DNA of 64,000 nt from Prorocentrum cordatum. Its lineage: Eukaryota > Sar > Dinophyceae > Prorocentrales > Prorocentraceae. The translations under genes were made by a program, and so were the position numbers. The notes under the pieces were generated by a model. It saw nothing but the letters and a program-made list of their open reading frames with translations, was not told where the DNA came from and ran no database searches. Below are positions 10,691-20,682 of this stretch, piece after piece (within the stretch, counting starts at the first letter, position 1; each line of letters opens with the position of its first letter). The stretch covers positions 126,001 to 190,000 of the forward strand of contig CAUYUJ010014632.1 of assembly GCA_963575745.1 (NCBI GenBank). Reading direction: 5' to 3'.

Positions 10691-12414
10691 ATGAGGTAAC
10701 ATAACCTGTTCGCTTGGACAGCCCCACGTGTGCCCGCGGGCACATGTACTGCGTACCCCCTTGGGAGCTGCGCAACCGACGAGGACAAATTATCCAGGGC
10801 GGGCGGTGCGGGCGGGCCTGATAACCCAGGTGATCGCTGGTCTCTTGGGAAGCAACTCCGCAACAATCCTCACAATAACCACTGACAAATGACAGGACCG
10901 GTTATGGAGCCATTGAGCCAGACTTGCCCAGACTAAGCCCAACACTTAACAGGATACAAATGGATTGGGAATTGCATCTCAATGAGGGGCAGGAAGGATG
11001 AGAGGGAAGAGGACCTGACGTCTGCGTCAAGCCTGGGCTGGACCGAACAGCGAGACCGGATCACATCGGATCAAATCAGGGCTGGATCGGATCGCCAATG
11101 AGACATCCCGAATTGAACCGAACTCGGATCGCCGAGTCTGGCTCCGGCTGGCCCCGGCCAAGACCGGTAAACCCAGCCGAACCTATCTTCGCGCATCGCG
11201 CCCCGCGAGGCGCCACGCGGGAAATCTTCGCACCCTCGCGCCGCTGCCCTGCTCTCCAACCCAGGCCACGATGCGCGAACCAGTATCATTTGTTTCACGC
11301 CCCTTGTGACCTGGGTTTACCGAGCCGCATCGAATCGAGAACCGGACTCGTGGGCCCAGCTAGCGAATCGGATCGCATCGCATCGCTGGGAGGTCTGGGT
11401 AGGAAAGGGCACGGGCTTCCTCGATCGTCCACCTCGGAAATCTGGATGATTGCCCCTTCCTCGACAACGGCGATAGCCAATGTGGCCGCCGCGGCACGGG
11501 ACCATTCGTGAAATGTTACACGACTCAACATATGTTCCCGTCCCTTTCTTCGCCCCCGCCGCGCCTCCATTCCATTTGAGATACCCCTCAAGGAGGTAAG
11601 AATGGTACGAGCAAGGCATGGGATCACTTGGGAACTCCATCAAAAGATCCTCCTTCCCTCACTCTGCGCTCCCGCCACGCTTCACATGCGGCTGTTCCGC
11701 TGCATGCCGTCAGACTCCCTCGATCATGTCAGCACGCATGGGCAGACTTTCGAATGTATTCGGTGTCCCACCACCAACCCTTCTGGGCGACGGTTCGCTC
11801 CTGGCCTTCCCTTATCAATGCAAAATGCATGTTGACCGTTTCTGGATCGGCTGGTGGGGATACTTTTTTAGTCAGCGGCCGCGGACGAGCGCGCCGGCGA
11901 CGAGTCAGGTCAAAGCGAAGGCTGCTGGGTTACGCGGAGCGTCATGAATTTGAGCTGCAGGAGGGCCGTTGACACATCCGAGACGCAGGGGGGGTGAGAG
12001 GAGCAGGCGGGGCATGGGCACATGGAAGGAGCCTTGGCACGAATGTAGGCGAACCACAGCTTGACGCTGTACGGATTCTGCTGCAGCTCCTCGACGCCGC
12101 CCAGAGGTTGGACAAATCCCAGAGAAAGCGAGACTCAGATCGTTCTCGCGCCCCTCCTCTTGCTCGTCCTCGTCTTGTGGTCCACGCTCCTCAGATCCAT
12201 CCCTCCCCTCCCCCTCTGGCTTCCCGTCCTCCCTCCCCCGCTCCTCTTCCCGTGATGCTCCCGCTTCCTGCTCCTGCTACTGGCGGTCCCTCTGCTGTCA
12301 CTGCTCCCTCTCCCCTGTCTCCTCCCCCTCTCCCCGCATCCGTCCCCTCCTGCCCGGGCCACGCGGGCGACTCGTGCCACACGAGTCGCCCCCTCGAAAC
12401 GCGCGCAGCTTCCG
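10691..12414. other. Unassigned spacer
   Basis: 11030-11400 is rich in GGATCG/GAATCG words, a degenerate hexanucleotide seen again near 33020, 34930-35120, 42240-42445 and 56740-56900. 11850-11910 carries a CTGGTGGGGATAC copy. No frame shows a domain. Confidence 0.3.
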
Positions 12415-12525
12415 AGGAGGAGGAGGGGGAGGAGGAGGGGGAGGAGGAGGAGGAGGAGGAGGAGGAGGGAGGAGGAGGAGGAGGAGGAGGAGGAGGGAGG
12501 AGGGAGGAGGAGGACGAGATATATA
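12415..12525. repeat. (GGA)n microsatellite
   Basis: Purine-strand version of the CCT repeat, about 110 bp with a few GGG interruptions. Confidence 0.9.
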
Positions 12526-12714
12526 GAGAAGAAGGGGCTGGACTGCTCGAAGGCACGCCTCCAGGATGGCTGTCCCCTCCCGGGGCTCGCGCGGGAGAGG
12601 CCCCTCGCCTCCACGGCTGGATCCGCCTGTCGGCATGCGGACCAGACTTCGCTGCCGAAGAAGTCTAGAAGTGGGTCTAGGCGCACTTCTGGCGAAGAAT
12701 ACAGCAATAGCCAA

Positions 12715-12820
12715 GACATGTCCCAAATTAGTCGAACATAGTCAAACAAAATAGTCCCCAGACTCTTGTCTGGACTATTTTAGAAGATTCCTCCTGTGGA
12801 GGGACAGGCCCGACGTAAGT
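12715..12820 (+). mobile_element. 8-bp-TSD MITE family, right end only
   Basis: CCTCCTGTGGAGGGACAGG followed by CCCGAC is the right terminus of the family seen complete at 14400 and elsewhere. The internal GTCCCCAGAC word lies in a short hairpin (about 12749-12781, AAAATAGTCC / GGACTATTTT). No left terminus is evident, so the copy is truncated or decayed. Confidence 0.6.
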
Positions 12821-12869
12821 CCAGAGGTCGGCTTTGTCGGGGCGTCCATGGGAGGGGGAGGTCAACAGT

Positions 12870-13040
12870 GGGGTTCGCAAAATCATGGCCCGTAGCACGT
12901 GCGCCGCCCAGGGGGGGGGGGGGGGGGCAACGGACGCACAAAAAGGGGGGTTCGCGAGGGAGGGGCCATCTGAGACGGCAGGTGGAATTCTTAGCGAGGG
13001 ATCTCCGGGACGGACGAGCAGAGGTCAATTGGTATCTTCC
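12870..13040 (+). repeat. Dispersed repeat related to 42920-43030
   Basis: AAATCATGGCCCGTAGCA and CGCCGCCCAG followed by a G-run match AAATCATGACGGGCGGCA and CGCGGCCCAG at 42925-42960. Pair only; boundaries uncertain. Confidence 0.4.
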
Positions 13041-13194
13041 ATGAGATCCACCGCTGCGAATAGAATGCAACATCGCGAAAACTCTCACGGCTGGAGCCCT
13101 ATAGACTCCACCACTCTGCTGCATCTGTCGAGCCGGATCGATCAGCGAGTCCTGGGGCCCGAAGCCTGGCGAGGACGCCCGGAGCGCCAAAACT

Positions 13195-13410
13195 GCGACG
13201 CCCGTCGGTACCCTCCCCCAAACCCCGACGTCTTGATGTCTTCGCAACGTCGACACCCAGAGGCCTCGACCCGTTCCCCGGGAGTGGTTTTCTGTCCTGC
13301 GTCGTTGTCTGTCTGACAGTGCCGAGGCCCAGTGAGGGCCCCCGGAGGTCGAACAAAGAAATGAAAAACAAACAAAGGCGTGATTGTTTCATGGCCCGAG
13401 TCATTGCACC
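13195..13410 (+). repeat. Dispersed GGGACCGG repeat family, divergent copy
   Basis: Order of words CCCGACGTC, TCCCCGGGA, CGTCGTT, CCGAGGCCCAGTGAGGGC, CCCCGGAGG and GTGATTGTTTCATG follows the copies at 31641 and 51718 but with many changes. Confidence 0.6.
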
Positions 13411-13799
13411 GGCCTTGCAAATGTGCTGCAGCGGATTCCGGCGTGGATGTTTACCCGAAACGGCGAGCGAAAAACGGAGTGAACTTCGCGTGGGTTCTTT
13501 TTGGTCTTCATTCCTGGCCAACAAAAAAAGAATCCGCACGACACTCACCTCAAAATCCGGAACGACACTCTCCAGGACACCCCGGGCCCACCCGATCGTT
13601 TTCCGAACGACATCCGCTCTGCGATGTTGGCGCCGCCATGATAATGAGGACCCGAGGCGTTCGGAGGTTTCCCGCTCCTGCTCGTAGGCAACGTCGGTCT
13701 CCCGCAGCACATCCTCCGAGATCGCCTTGGCGCGCGCGGCGGGCGCCGCGCCGTGGGTCCCCCCCGAGCGCGGTCACAGGGGGGGGGAGGGCGAATCGG

Positions 13800-13922
13800 C
13801 CCGCGTCCTCCTCCTCCTCCTCCTCTTCCCTCTTCCGCCTCCTCCTCCTCCTCCTCCTCCTTTTCCTCTTCCTCCTCCTCCTCCTGCTCCTCATCCTCCT
13901 CCTCCTCCTCCTCCTCCTCCCG
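13800..13922. repeat. (CCT)n microsatellite
   Basis: CTC/CCT array of about 120 bp with TTCC and CTGCTC interruptions. Confidence 0.9.
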
Positions 13923-14044
13923 TCGCTGACTTCCCCGGCGCTGGAGGCGCCAAATGCATCAAGACGAAGCCGGTCTGTTTCTTTCGCTGTTTGATTTGTT
14001 TTGGGTATTTGTTGGTGCCGTAGTGGGCATCAAGCAATTTTGGC

Positions 14045-14160
14045 GCGGGACGAGGACAATATCGGGTGGGGAGAAGACGAACATCTCTGAGATCTGGCGG
14101 CTCTGGGGAATGTCTTGGGCGCCGCGACCTTCTCAGAGCGTCAGATTTGTCCTCGTCAGA
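14045..14160. repeat. Dispersed TCTGAGATCTGGCGG repeat with inverted ends
   Basis: TCTCTGAGATCTGGCGG, GGGCGCCGCG and TTCTCAGAGCG words recur at 23478-23640 and 60490-60603, and inverted at 36335-36425. Here the ends are ACGAGGACAA and TTGTCCTCGT, a 10-bp inverted repeat. Confidence 0.6.
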
Positions 14161-14399
14161 ACTCAGGATGATGAACGCAGCCCCTCTCGGGCCTCACCAG
14201 CGCCTGTGCCCACGAGCAAGAGGAGCGCCAGAGGGCCCGCGGGAATACGCGAACGTCGAGCCCAATCAGAAACCAAAGCCGGCCCTCCTCCCAAAGTTCG
14301 ACTGCCTGGTGCGTGATGGGAGGGGAGTCGATGTTGCTGTCTGCAGGGGGTGGCAGCTTGCAGGCCAAAGTGACCCGCAGTCTTCTGGCGGGGCAAGCG

Positions 14400-14559
14400 T
14401 CAGGTCGGGCGTGTCCTCCTCCAGGCGGATTGTGGAAGAACAAATACGACATGGGCGAAACGATTCAAAATCTAACGAGAATGCTAGAACGAATCGTCCC
14501 CAGACTATGTTTTGACTGGGCTTGAATACTCCTCCTGTAGAGGGACAGGCCCGACATCA
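14400..14559 (+). mobile_element. MITE with 8-bp target duplication GGCAAGCG
   Basis: The element starts TCAGGTCGGGCGTGTCCTC and ends GGGACAGGCCCGACATCA; these ends are imperfect inverted repeats of about 30 bp. GGCAAGCG occurs immediately before (14392-14399) and after (14560-14567). An internal GTCCCCAGAC word is shared by the family. With 160 bp and no ORF it must be non-autonomous. An 8-bp duplication fits hAT-, P- or Merlin-like transposases, none of which is in the window. Confidence 0.85.
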
Positions 14560-14573
14560 GGCAAGCGGCCTTG

Positions 14574-15415
14574 GCCTCGAGGGGCGAGGCGGGCGACGCA
14601 CGAGCGCTCCCGTCGGGCACGGCCTCCGATTGGGCACGGCCTCCGATTGGGGCCCTGCCCTGCCCTCGCCAGCCATCGCCGGGGAGAACGAAAGGGGGGA
14701 ATAGCAAAGGGCAGGGTAGAGAATCAGCTCGCGTAGCAGATTATCCCAGCGCCTCCTGGCGCCGGGAGGCGCCCATGTATCGAGGAATGGGCCCGGCGGC
14801 GGGGCCGAAACCAGCTGCATGCAGCAGATTTCGTACCCCCCCCCTTTCCCTATCCCCACCTTTCGTTCGGACCGACGTCGGTTCTCCGGAACCGATGGGC
14901 GTCGGGGGTGGTGTTCGGATTTCGCCACGTGTTCGACGAAGTCCGAACCCTAACCCCGAAGGGTCTGCAGACCCCGCCCTCGCCCCCATAACATGAGAAT
15001 TGGTTGCGGCGGACCTCGGGCGGGTCGTTCCCAGAAATTCCTCTCACCGCGGCACTCCGCCCGGAGCAGTGCTGAACCCTCGGCTGAGCCTCACCACTCG
15101 CGCGAGGAGTGCGCCGCGATCCGCCCTTGCCGCACAGAACGCAAAATCGGAAGGTACGTCCCTCCAATCACTTCCAGCGCGATAACGCAATGCTGGGGGC
15201 GCCCGCAAGACCGAAGACGGCCAACAACCTTGCATCATATTTCTTCACGACGCGAGGAGGTCAGGGCCCCCCCCCCCGCTTCGGCCATCCCAGAGCATCG
15301 CGACCAACACGGCCGAACGAATTGCTTTTCCTTCCAACTGCTGCTAGTTTTCATCCTCTTCCTGCTGCTGCCCTTCATGCCGTGGATGCCTCCCACATGG
15401 GGCCAGAGCGGACAG
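14574..15415. other. Unassigned spacer
   Basis: 14615-14655 contains a doubled GCACGGCCTCCGATTGGG word. Nothing else periodic is obvious and no domain-bearing frame is seen. Confidence 0.25.
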
Positions 15416-15544
15416 GGTCGGAGGATCGCACCAAATCGCCCATGCATCGGCGATGCGTCGGTGATGTCGGGATTGGGAAACAGGATCACCAGATCGCACC
15501 GCATCGCCGATGCATCAACGATGCGGCGTGATCCTCCGACACCA
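15416..15544. mobile_element. Foldback element with GGTCGGAGGATC ends
   Basis: GTCGGAGGATCGC at the left is matched inverted by GATCCTCCGAC at the right. The interior carries CATCGGCGATGCGTCGG and GCATCGCCGATGCATC, which recur in the foldback at 49410-49549 and near 28741. Confidence 0.6.
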
Positions 15545-15594
15545 TCTGCTCCAGCGCCACCTGTGAGGCCTGGACGCCTTGTTCCTCTCTTCTC

Positions 15595-15800
15595 TTTCGG
15601 CGGCGAGCCCGGGGGGAAGTGAAAAGGGGCGAACCTTCTTTGGAGGCTCGGACGTCCCCCGCCGTTCCGAATGTTTTTTTGTATACGCCCGCCCCGAAGA
15701 CACAGAAAGCTTCTCGGAAGGCCGGTGGCCTTCTGGGAAGCCCCGCCACCCTCTGAGATCCGAGACGGGGCCTTCTCCTCCTTCCTTCCCAAAGAGAAGG
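15595..15800. repeat. Dispersed repeat related to 20171-20372
   Basis: GAGCCCGGGGGGAAGTGA and later CTTCTCGGAAGGCC / CCTTCTGGGAAG words resemble the element at 20171 and the copy at 63600-63800. The inverted ends are weak here. Confidence 0.4.
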
Positions 15801-15803
15801 AGA

Positions 15804-15960
15804 TTACCAGCCTGGAACATATCCCTATCCCTATGCTGGGCACCTCCTCATCACGATGCCAATCTTAGGGATTCCCTTATTTTTGAGGGCGAGTCCCTAA
15901 GATTGTCATCGCCTTTTGGCGTGTCAATCTTAGGGATAGGGATACGTTCGAGGCTGGTAA
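15804..15960. mobile_element. 157-bp MITE with 5-bp target duplication, copy 1
   Basis: The ends are TTACCAGCCTGG and GAGGCTGGTAA, continuing inward as an inverted repeat through the ATCCCTATCCCTA word. GGAGA precedes (15799-15803) and follows (15961-15965) the element exactly. The copy at 38682 is in the opposite orientation, about nine in ten positions match by eye, and it has its own 5-bp duplication. No ORF. Confidence 0.88.
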
Positions 15961-15980
15961 GGAGAAGGCCTCCGCAGAAG

Positions 15981-16152
15981 TCGGGGATGGACAGACCCCC
16001 CTTTAGTAAAACGTGGTTTAGTGAAAACGACCTGAGGCCCAAACCTGGCGGGCGCAGGCCTGGAAAATAGCGGCCGCGGCGCCCTCTCGAGAACCGAAAA
16101 CGGACAATTCACTAATCGACGTGTCACTGTTGGGGGTTTTGTCCACCCCCGA
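15981..16152. mobile_element. TCGGGG-ended MITE, copy 1
   Basis: The left end TCGGGGATGGACAGACCCC mirrors the right end GTCCACCCCCGA. AGAAG flanks both sides (15976-15980, 16153-16157). The interior shares CGGCCGCGGCGCCCTCTCG and ACGGACAATTC with the copy at 24517. It starts 20 bp after the previous MITE. Confidence 0.75.
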
Positions 16153-16410
16153 AGAAGGCCAGGCGCGCCGCCGAGCGATCCCCGCCCACACTTCGGGGGG
16201 CCGGCCTCCCAGTCGGCCATCCCGCGGCCGCCGCGCGCGCGCGCGCCGCGCCGCGCGCCGCCGCCCAGCGCTACATGTGCCCTCGGCAGGATGGAGCAGG
16301 CGGGGGAGAGGCGATGTCGTCCACCGGGCCTCGCCCCGAATCGCGCTTCTCGTCCTCGTGAGGCTCTCGTGCTCCCTCGCTGCCTCCAATCCGGAGCCCT
16401 GCGGCAGAGG

Positions 16411-16568
16411 TCCGGTCGGGCATGTCCTCCTGCAGGCGGGCTCTGGACGAACAATCAAACAGAACCACACCACACGCAACAATCGTCAGAAGAGCATGAA
16501 GCAACGTCCCCTGACTAGAGGCAACAATTATTGCATGCTCCTTCTGTGGAGGGACATGCCCGACTCAA
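16411..16568 (+). mobile_element. 8-bp-TSD MITE family, copy
   Basis: The left end GGTCGGGCATGTCCTCCTG and right end GGAGGGACATGCCCGAC are the family termini. The flanking octamers GGCAGAGG and TGCAGAGC match in six positions (core GCAGAG), consistent with an older insertion. The GTCCCCTGAC internal word is kept. Confidence 0.75.
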
Positions 16569-16589
16569 TGCAGAGCGGGATCGGAACGA

Positions 16590-17037
16590 AAATGGCCAAC
16601 GAACTCGCCAGAAAAGCACCGTCTGGGTCGACCCCCTGTCGCCCACGGCGGCGGCAGCACGGCCGAAGCCCGACCCAACCGACGGCGAGGCACCGAGCCC
16701 GAGGGACCGACCGCAGACTGGGACGCAGCGGCGCGGCAACCGACGTCGGGCGCGCGCTCAACACGGATGGGGGGGGACCGTCTCCCGAAACGTGGCGTAG
16801 CACGCGATTTGGCGACGACGGACCGCGTCGAATCTTGCATGGGAGCGGGGCCCGGCGCTCGTCAACGCGCCTCGATTCACGCTTACTCTTCCTCGGACTT
16901 GGAAGCGGCGTGGGTCGAACAGCGGGAATCAAGGCCGCTCCAGAAGGATGCCTCCAGGCCGCCCGGGGCTCGGGACGCGGGTGTGGGCGCCAGGACTTGT
17001 CAGAAGGGGGGGGAGGAGATGGCGACCCCCCCTCCAC
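16590..17037. other. Unassigned GC-rich spacer
   Basis: Several frames on both strands are open through here and into the CCT array, but none shows a domain. Openness follows from the composition. Confidence 0.3.
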
Positions 17038-17395
17038 CCCCCTCCTCCTCCCCATGGCCCCTTCTTCCTCCTCCTCCTCCTCCTCCTCCTCCTCCTCCTC
17101 CTCCTCCTCCTCCTCGCCCTCCTCCTCGCCCTCCTCCTCCTCCTCCTCCTCCTCCTCTCCTCCCTCCTCCTCTCCTCTCCTCCTCCTCCTCCTTCCTTCC
17201 CTCCCTTCCTGCTCTCCTCTCCTCCTCCTCCTCCTCCTCCTCCTCCTCCTCCTCCTCCTCCTCACTCCCCATTCCCCGCTGCTCGCCCGTTCCCCCCCCC
17301 CAGTTCCCCCTCCTCCTCCTCCTCCGCCTCCTCATCCTCCTCATCCTCATCTTCCTCCTCCTCCTCCTCCTCCTCCCTTTCTCGCCTTCTCCATC
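17038..17395. repeat. Long compound (CCT)n microsatellite
   Basis: About 350 bp of CTC/CCT units broken by short T-, CG- and CA-containing segments and a C-run near 17291. This array accounts for the 536-residue forward frame that spans 16121-17731. Confidence 0.9.
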
Positions 17396-17536
17396 CTCTC
17401 CCTCCCCATCCTCTTTCCCTCTTCCTGCTCCTCCTGCGCAGCCACTCTGGCCCAAGGGCTGCCTCAGGCGCCAGGCGCGCGCAGCGGCCTGGGGTCCCGG
17501 GGGGCCTCGCTTCCTCGGGTGGAAGTCGGTTCAGCG

Positions 17537-17690
17537 TTAGGTCGGGCACGTCCCCCTACAGGCGGATCCGGGGCGAAAATGAAAGACTGCCCCGCAAATA
17601 TTCAAAGGTACCCAAAAAAGACTAGACGGCATCGTCCCCATATTAAATTTGTTTTGCGATGTTTGAATATTCATGCGAGGCCACACGCAG
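17537..17690 (+). mobile_element. 8-bp-TSD MITE family, left end only
   Basis: TTAGGTCGGGCACGTCCCC is the left terminus and ATCGTCCCCATA the internal word; TTTGAATATTC marks where the right arm should begin. The right CCCGAC terminus is missing, so the copy is broken. Confidence 0.65.
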
Positions 17691-17803
17691 CAAGATCGCC
17701 CCTGCAGGATGTGCACGGGTTCTGTGCATAAGTCATCTAGCCGCAAGGTTTCAGGCTCGCGCGGCCCTACTGTTTCCACGAGAAACAACAAGAACAAAGA
17801 AAT

Positions 17804-17942
17804 CGTCCGCGCGAATTTCCAAACTTGGCGCTTGACTCCCTCCCTCACTTGACGCGCGGAGCGCGCCGGGGAAGCCGCCGGAGGCGCCGCCAGAGGGGTC
17901 GCCGGCCGAAGATACCCGCGAAGCCCACGCAAAGTTTGCGAT
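17804..17942. mobile_element. GC-rich foldback element, copy 2 (divergent)
   Basis: CCGCGCGAATTTCCAAAC, CGCGCGGAGCGCGCC and GCCGGAGGCGCCGCC follow the same order as at 42709. The outer arms are decayed. Confidence 0.6.
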
Positions 17943-18067
17943 TACGCGGCTGTTCCTTCCTCGCTCCTGCTCCTGCTCCTGCTCCTCCTCGCTCTTCCCA
18001 CACATCCACCCGCCCAGCTCCTCGTCCCTCATCGTCCTCCCTCCTCCACATCCTCCTCACTCCTGCA

Positions 18068-18150
18068 TCCTTTCTCCTCCTCTCGCCTCCTCCTCCTCCT
18101 CCTCCACCACCTCCTCCACCTCCTCCTCCTCCTCGTCCCCGTCGTCGTCG
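18068..18150. repeat. (CCT)n microsatellite
   Basis: CTC/CCT array with CCACCTCC interruptions. Confidence 0.8.
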
Positions 18151-18409
18151 CAACTCCCCTCCTCCTGCTCCTCCTGGGAGGCAAACAGGTCGCCGAGGAG
18201 GTGACGCCCCTCCCCTCGTCCCTTTTCCGCGCCGCGGGCGCTGCGCACCTTCGCTCTTGACGGGAGTCCGCTCCTAGCAATCCTACAGCGCTCTAGCAGT
18301 TGCAGTTCTCCAGGGCTGGGCGTGGGCCGGGGTCGTGACGGGCTGCGCTCCTTCCCCTGACGTTCCCGCGTCGTGGAGCACTCGTGACGGGCAACTATGT
18401 GGCTGGCTA

Positions 18410-18587
18410 CTCCAGATTTCGTAATAAAAGGGAGGGGGTCTCAACCCTCCCAGACGAGAAGTTTTAGACCCCCCCGTGGGAGAACCCTCCAAAACATCGT
18501 CCCCAGACCCCCCCAGGCCCTCCAAGATAGCCTGGAAGAGACCCCCCCCGAAATGAGACCCCCCTCCCTTTATTACGAAATCTGGAG
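18410..18587. mobile_element. Stowaway-like MITE flanked by TA
   Basis: The left arm CTCCAGATTTCGTAATAAA is mirrored at the right end as TTTATTACGAAATCTGGAG. The match continues inward through a GGGAGGGGG..TCTCA segment, giving inverted repeats of about 33 bp. TA lies immediately outside each end (18408-18409, 18588-18589). The 178-bp length, TA target and CTCC start resemble Tc1/mariner-type Stowaway MITEs of other eukaryotes. No ORF of its own. Confidence 0.82.
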
Positions 18588-18599
18588 TATCGTCCCCCG

Positions 18600-19822
18600 C
18601 TTCGGGGCCCCCAACGCGTGAGGTGACGGACCGCATGGGGCCTCGGAATCCCCTAAGGACCACACCGAACGGACAATCGCCGCACGGCCTTGGGACCCTG
18701 GAGGCCCCCCTCGCCCGAGACGCCCTCGGAGCGCGACCCGAATCCCACCATCATGCGGTGACCCTGGATCCCCACTGACTCACCTCGCGGTGTGGGCAGC
18801 CCATCGTTTGGGTGCCCCCGATCCTTTGGGTGGCCACACCAGGCCTGGAGGGCCGTGCAACAAACAACTCCTCAGGATGAGAAGCTGGTCCCAGGGGAAT
18901 GGGTCTAGGCCTTGGGAGCGCCACGCCGTAAGAAAAACGACGTCGGGTGAATGGGTCGCGCAACAGTAGAGGGCGTACGCTCACGCGCCCCCTCACACTC
19001 ATACAACTCTTACGCCCTCTGCGATTCGTACTGCCGCTGTTGTTCCTACGACTTGACCTACTACTGCAATTGCTACTGGCTCGGCGACGACGACAACGAC
19101 TACGACCGCGAGCGCTACCACTAGCACGGCGACTCTTGCTCCCACTAGCACGGCATTCGCGACTGCTGCGAATACAATGATTAGTGGATGCTATCACATT
19201 TGCTGTTGTTGAAGCTGACAACACGACTGACTGCGTTTACCATTGGTGTTGCTATCACCGCTGTGCCTTGCACCGCCATTGCTGCTGCACCAACTGCTGC
19301 CACAACCGCTGCCACTACACCTACCAAACTTCACTGCTACATCGCACGTGCTGCGCACTGCCGTTACATAGCATTTGCGCCGTGCTGACTGCGTGTTGCT
19401 GATGCTGCTGCTGGTGGTGATATTCCCTGGGAAGAATTACACTGGGGGCGTGGTGCAAGGGTCGCTCGCGAGCATTCTCAACCAGTGCCAGCGGTGCCCA
19501 GCAGGCACGGGGTTAGGAGGCAACTTCCCGGAACTCGTGGCGAGAACGACGACGTACGGACCAAGAAGCGCGACAACGGCGCCCACTGAACCCGACGAAC
19601 CTATGTTATGCCAGCATTAAGCTGGATGAAACGGGACTGCGCGGAACTAAACCAAGATGGCACTTTTATTCGACAACGGGCATGCCAGCGCCGGCGCCGA
19701 AGCGACCCTCCCAGGGGTGGCATCCGGAACGGGGTCGCGGAAGAGCGAGAGCAATTTCGGCCTCCTCGCGGGGGCAACGATACGGGGGTGACCGGCGCAG
19801 GGAGGGGGGCGCAGGGAGGAGG
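18600..19822. other. Spacer with degenerate CTG/CTA trinucleotides
   Basis: From about 18990 to 19420 the sequence is dominated by degenerate CTG, CTA and GCT triplets, giving Cys/His- or Thr/Ala-rich frames. No gene is recognised. Confidence 0.4.
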
Positions 19823-19998
19823 GAGGAGGAGGAGGAGGAGGAGGAGAAGGAGGAGGAGGAGGAGGAGGGGGGAGGAGGAGGAGGACGAGGACGAGGGAGG
19901 ACGAGGAGGAGGAGGAGGAGGAGAAGGAGGAGGAGGAGGGGAGGAGGAGGAGGGGAGGAGGAGGAGGAGGAGGAGGAGGAGGAGGAGGAGGAGGGGGG
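19823..19998. repeat. (GGA)n microsatellite
   Basis: GGA array of about 170 bp with GAC and AAG interruptions, ending in a G-run. Confidence 0.92.
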
Positions 19999-20156
19999 GG
20001 CATGGACCAAGAATCGCCAACGGATTGGACATCGGCCGCCATGGCAAATCCGCAGACCTCTGGGCGGGGCAGGACGTCGGCCCCCCCAGGGGCGCCCATC
20101 GGCGATCAACGTTCGGTGGCCATGCGCGGGGGCCTCCCGGGTCACCCTGTTGTGCC

Positions 20157-20386
20157 GTTGCCAGTCGACGAGCCCAGGGGGGAAATGAGAAGGAGAAGGC
20201 CTTCTCACAAGGCCGCGGGACTTCTTAGAAGTCCGGGGGGCTTCTGAGACGTTTCCTTGGCCTATTTCGAATACAGACAGAACTTCTCAGAAGCCCTCTC
20301 AGAAGTCCAGAAACTTCTCAGAAGCCTCGGAAGTCCCGCCCCTTCTCATTTCCCCCCCGCGCCCGCCGCCGAGTTGCCAGTCGACG
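20157..20386. mobile_element. Inverted-repeat element between 14-bp direct repeats
   Basis: GTTGCCAGTCGACG occurs at 20157-20170 and 20373-20386. Between them GGGGGAAATGAGAAGG is mirrored by CCTTCTCATTTCCCCC. The interior holds several CTTCTCAGAAG / CTTCTTAGAAG palindromes. Related but less complete copies lie at 15595-15800 and 63600-63800. Confidence 0.68.
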
Positions 20387-20682
20387 CTGATCGACGGACG
20401 CTCCTCGACACGAGTACGTCGGCGCGAATCGACACCACGCCGGCGCTTTCTCATCGACTGCACGCTAATCTGAATGCCATGCACGGCTCACGCGAGTGGC
20501 TGCCGAATCACTGGTCTCTTGGGGGGTCGGTGCCCCCCCCCATGAGCCCATCCTCCCCTCGCGCTGCCCCTGGCCCCTGCCCAGTACGTCGTCGGGCTGC
20601 GCGCAGACCGCACCCCCAAATGGCCGTCTTCAACATCCCCCCCCGCAGAGTCTGAGGCAGTCTCGCCGCATTAGTCCCGGTT
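20387..20682. other. Short unassigned spacer
   Basis: CGACGCTGATCGACGGACGC begins the stretch, matching the GACGCT minisatellite seen at 36885 and 40805. Nothing else is identified. Confidence 0.3.

Noticed and set aside
16121-17731. 536-residue forward frame
   Set aside because: It runs through the compound CCT microsatellite and two MITE termini; the Ser/Pro/Leu-rich content is produced by the repeat.
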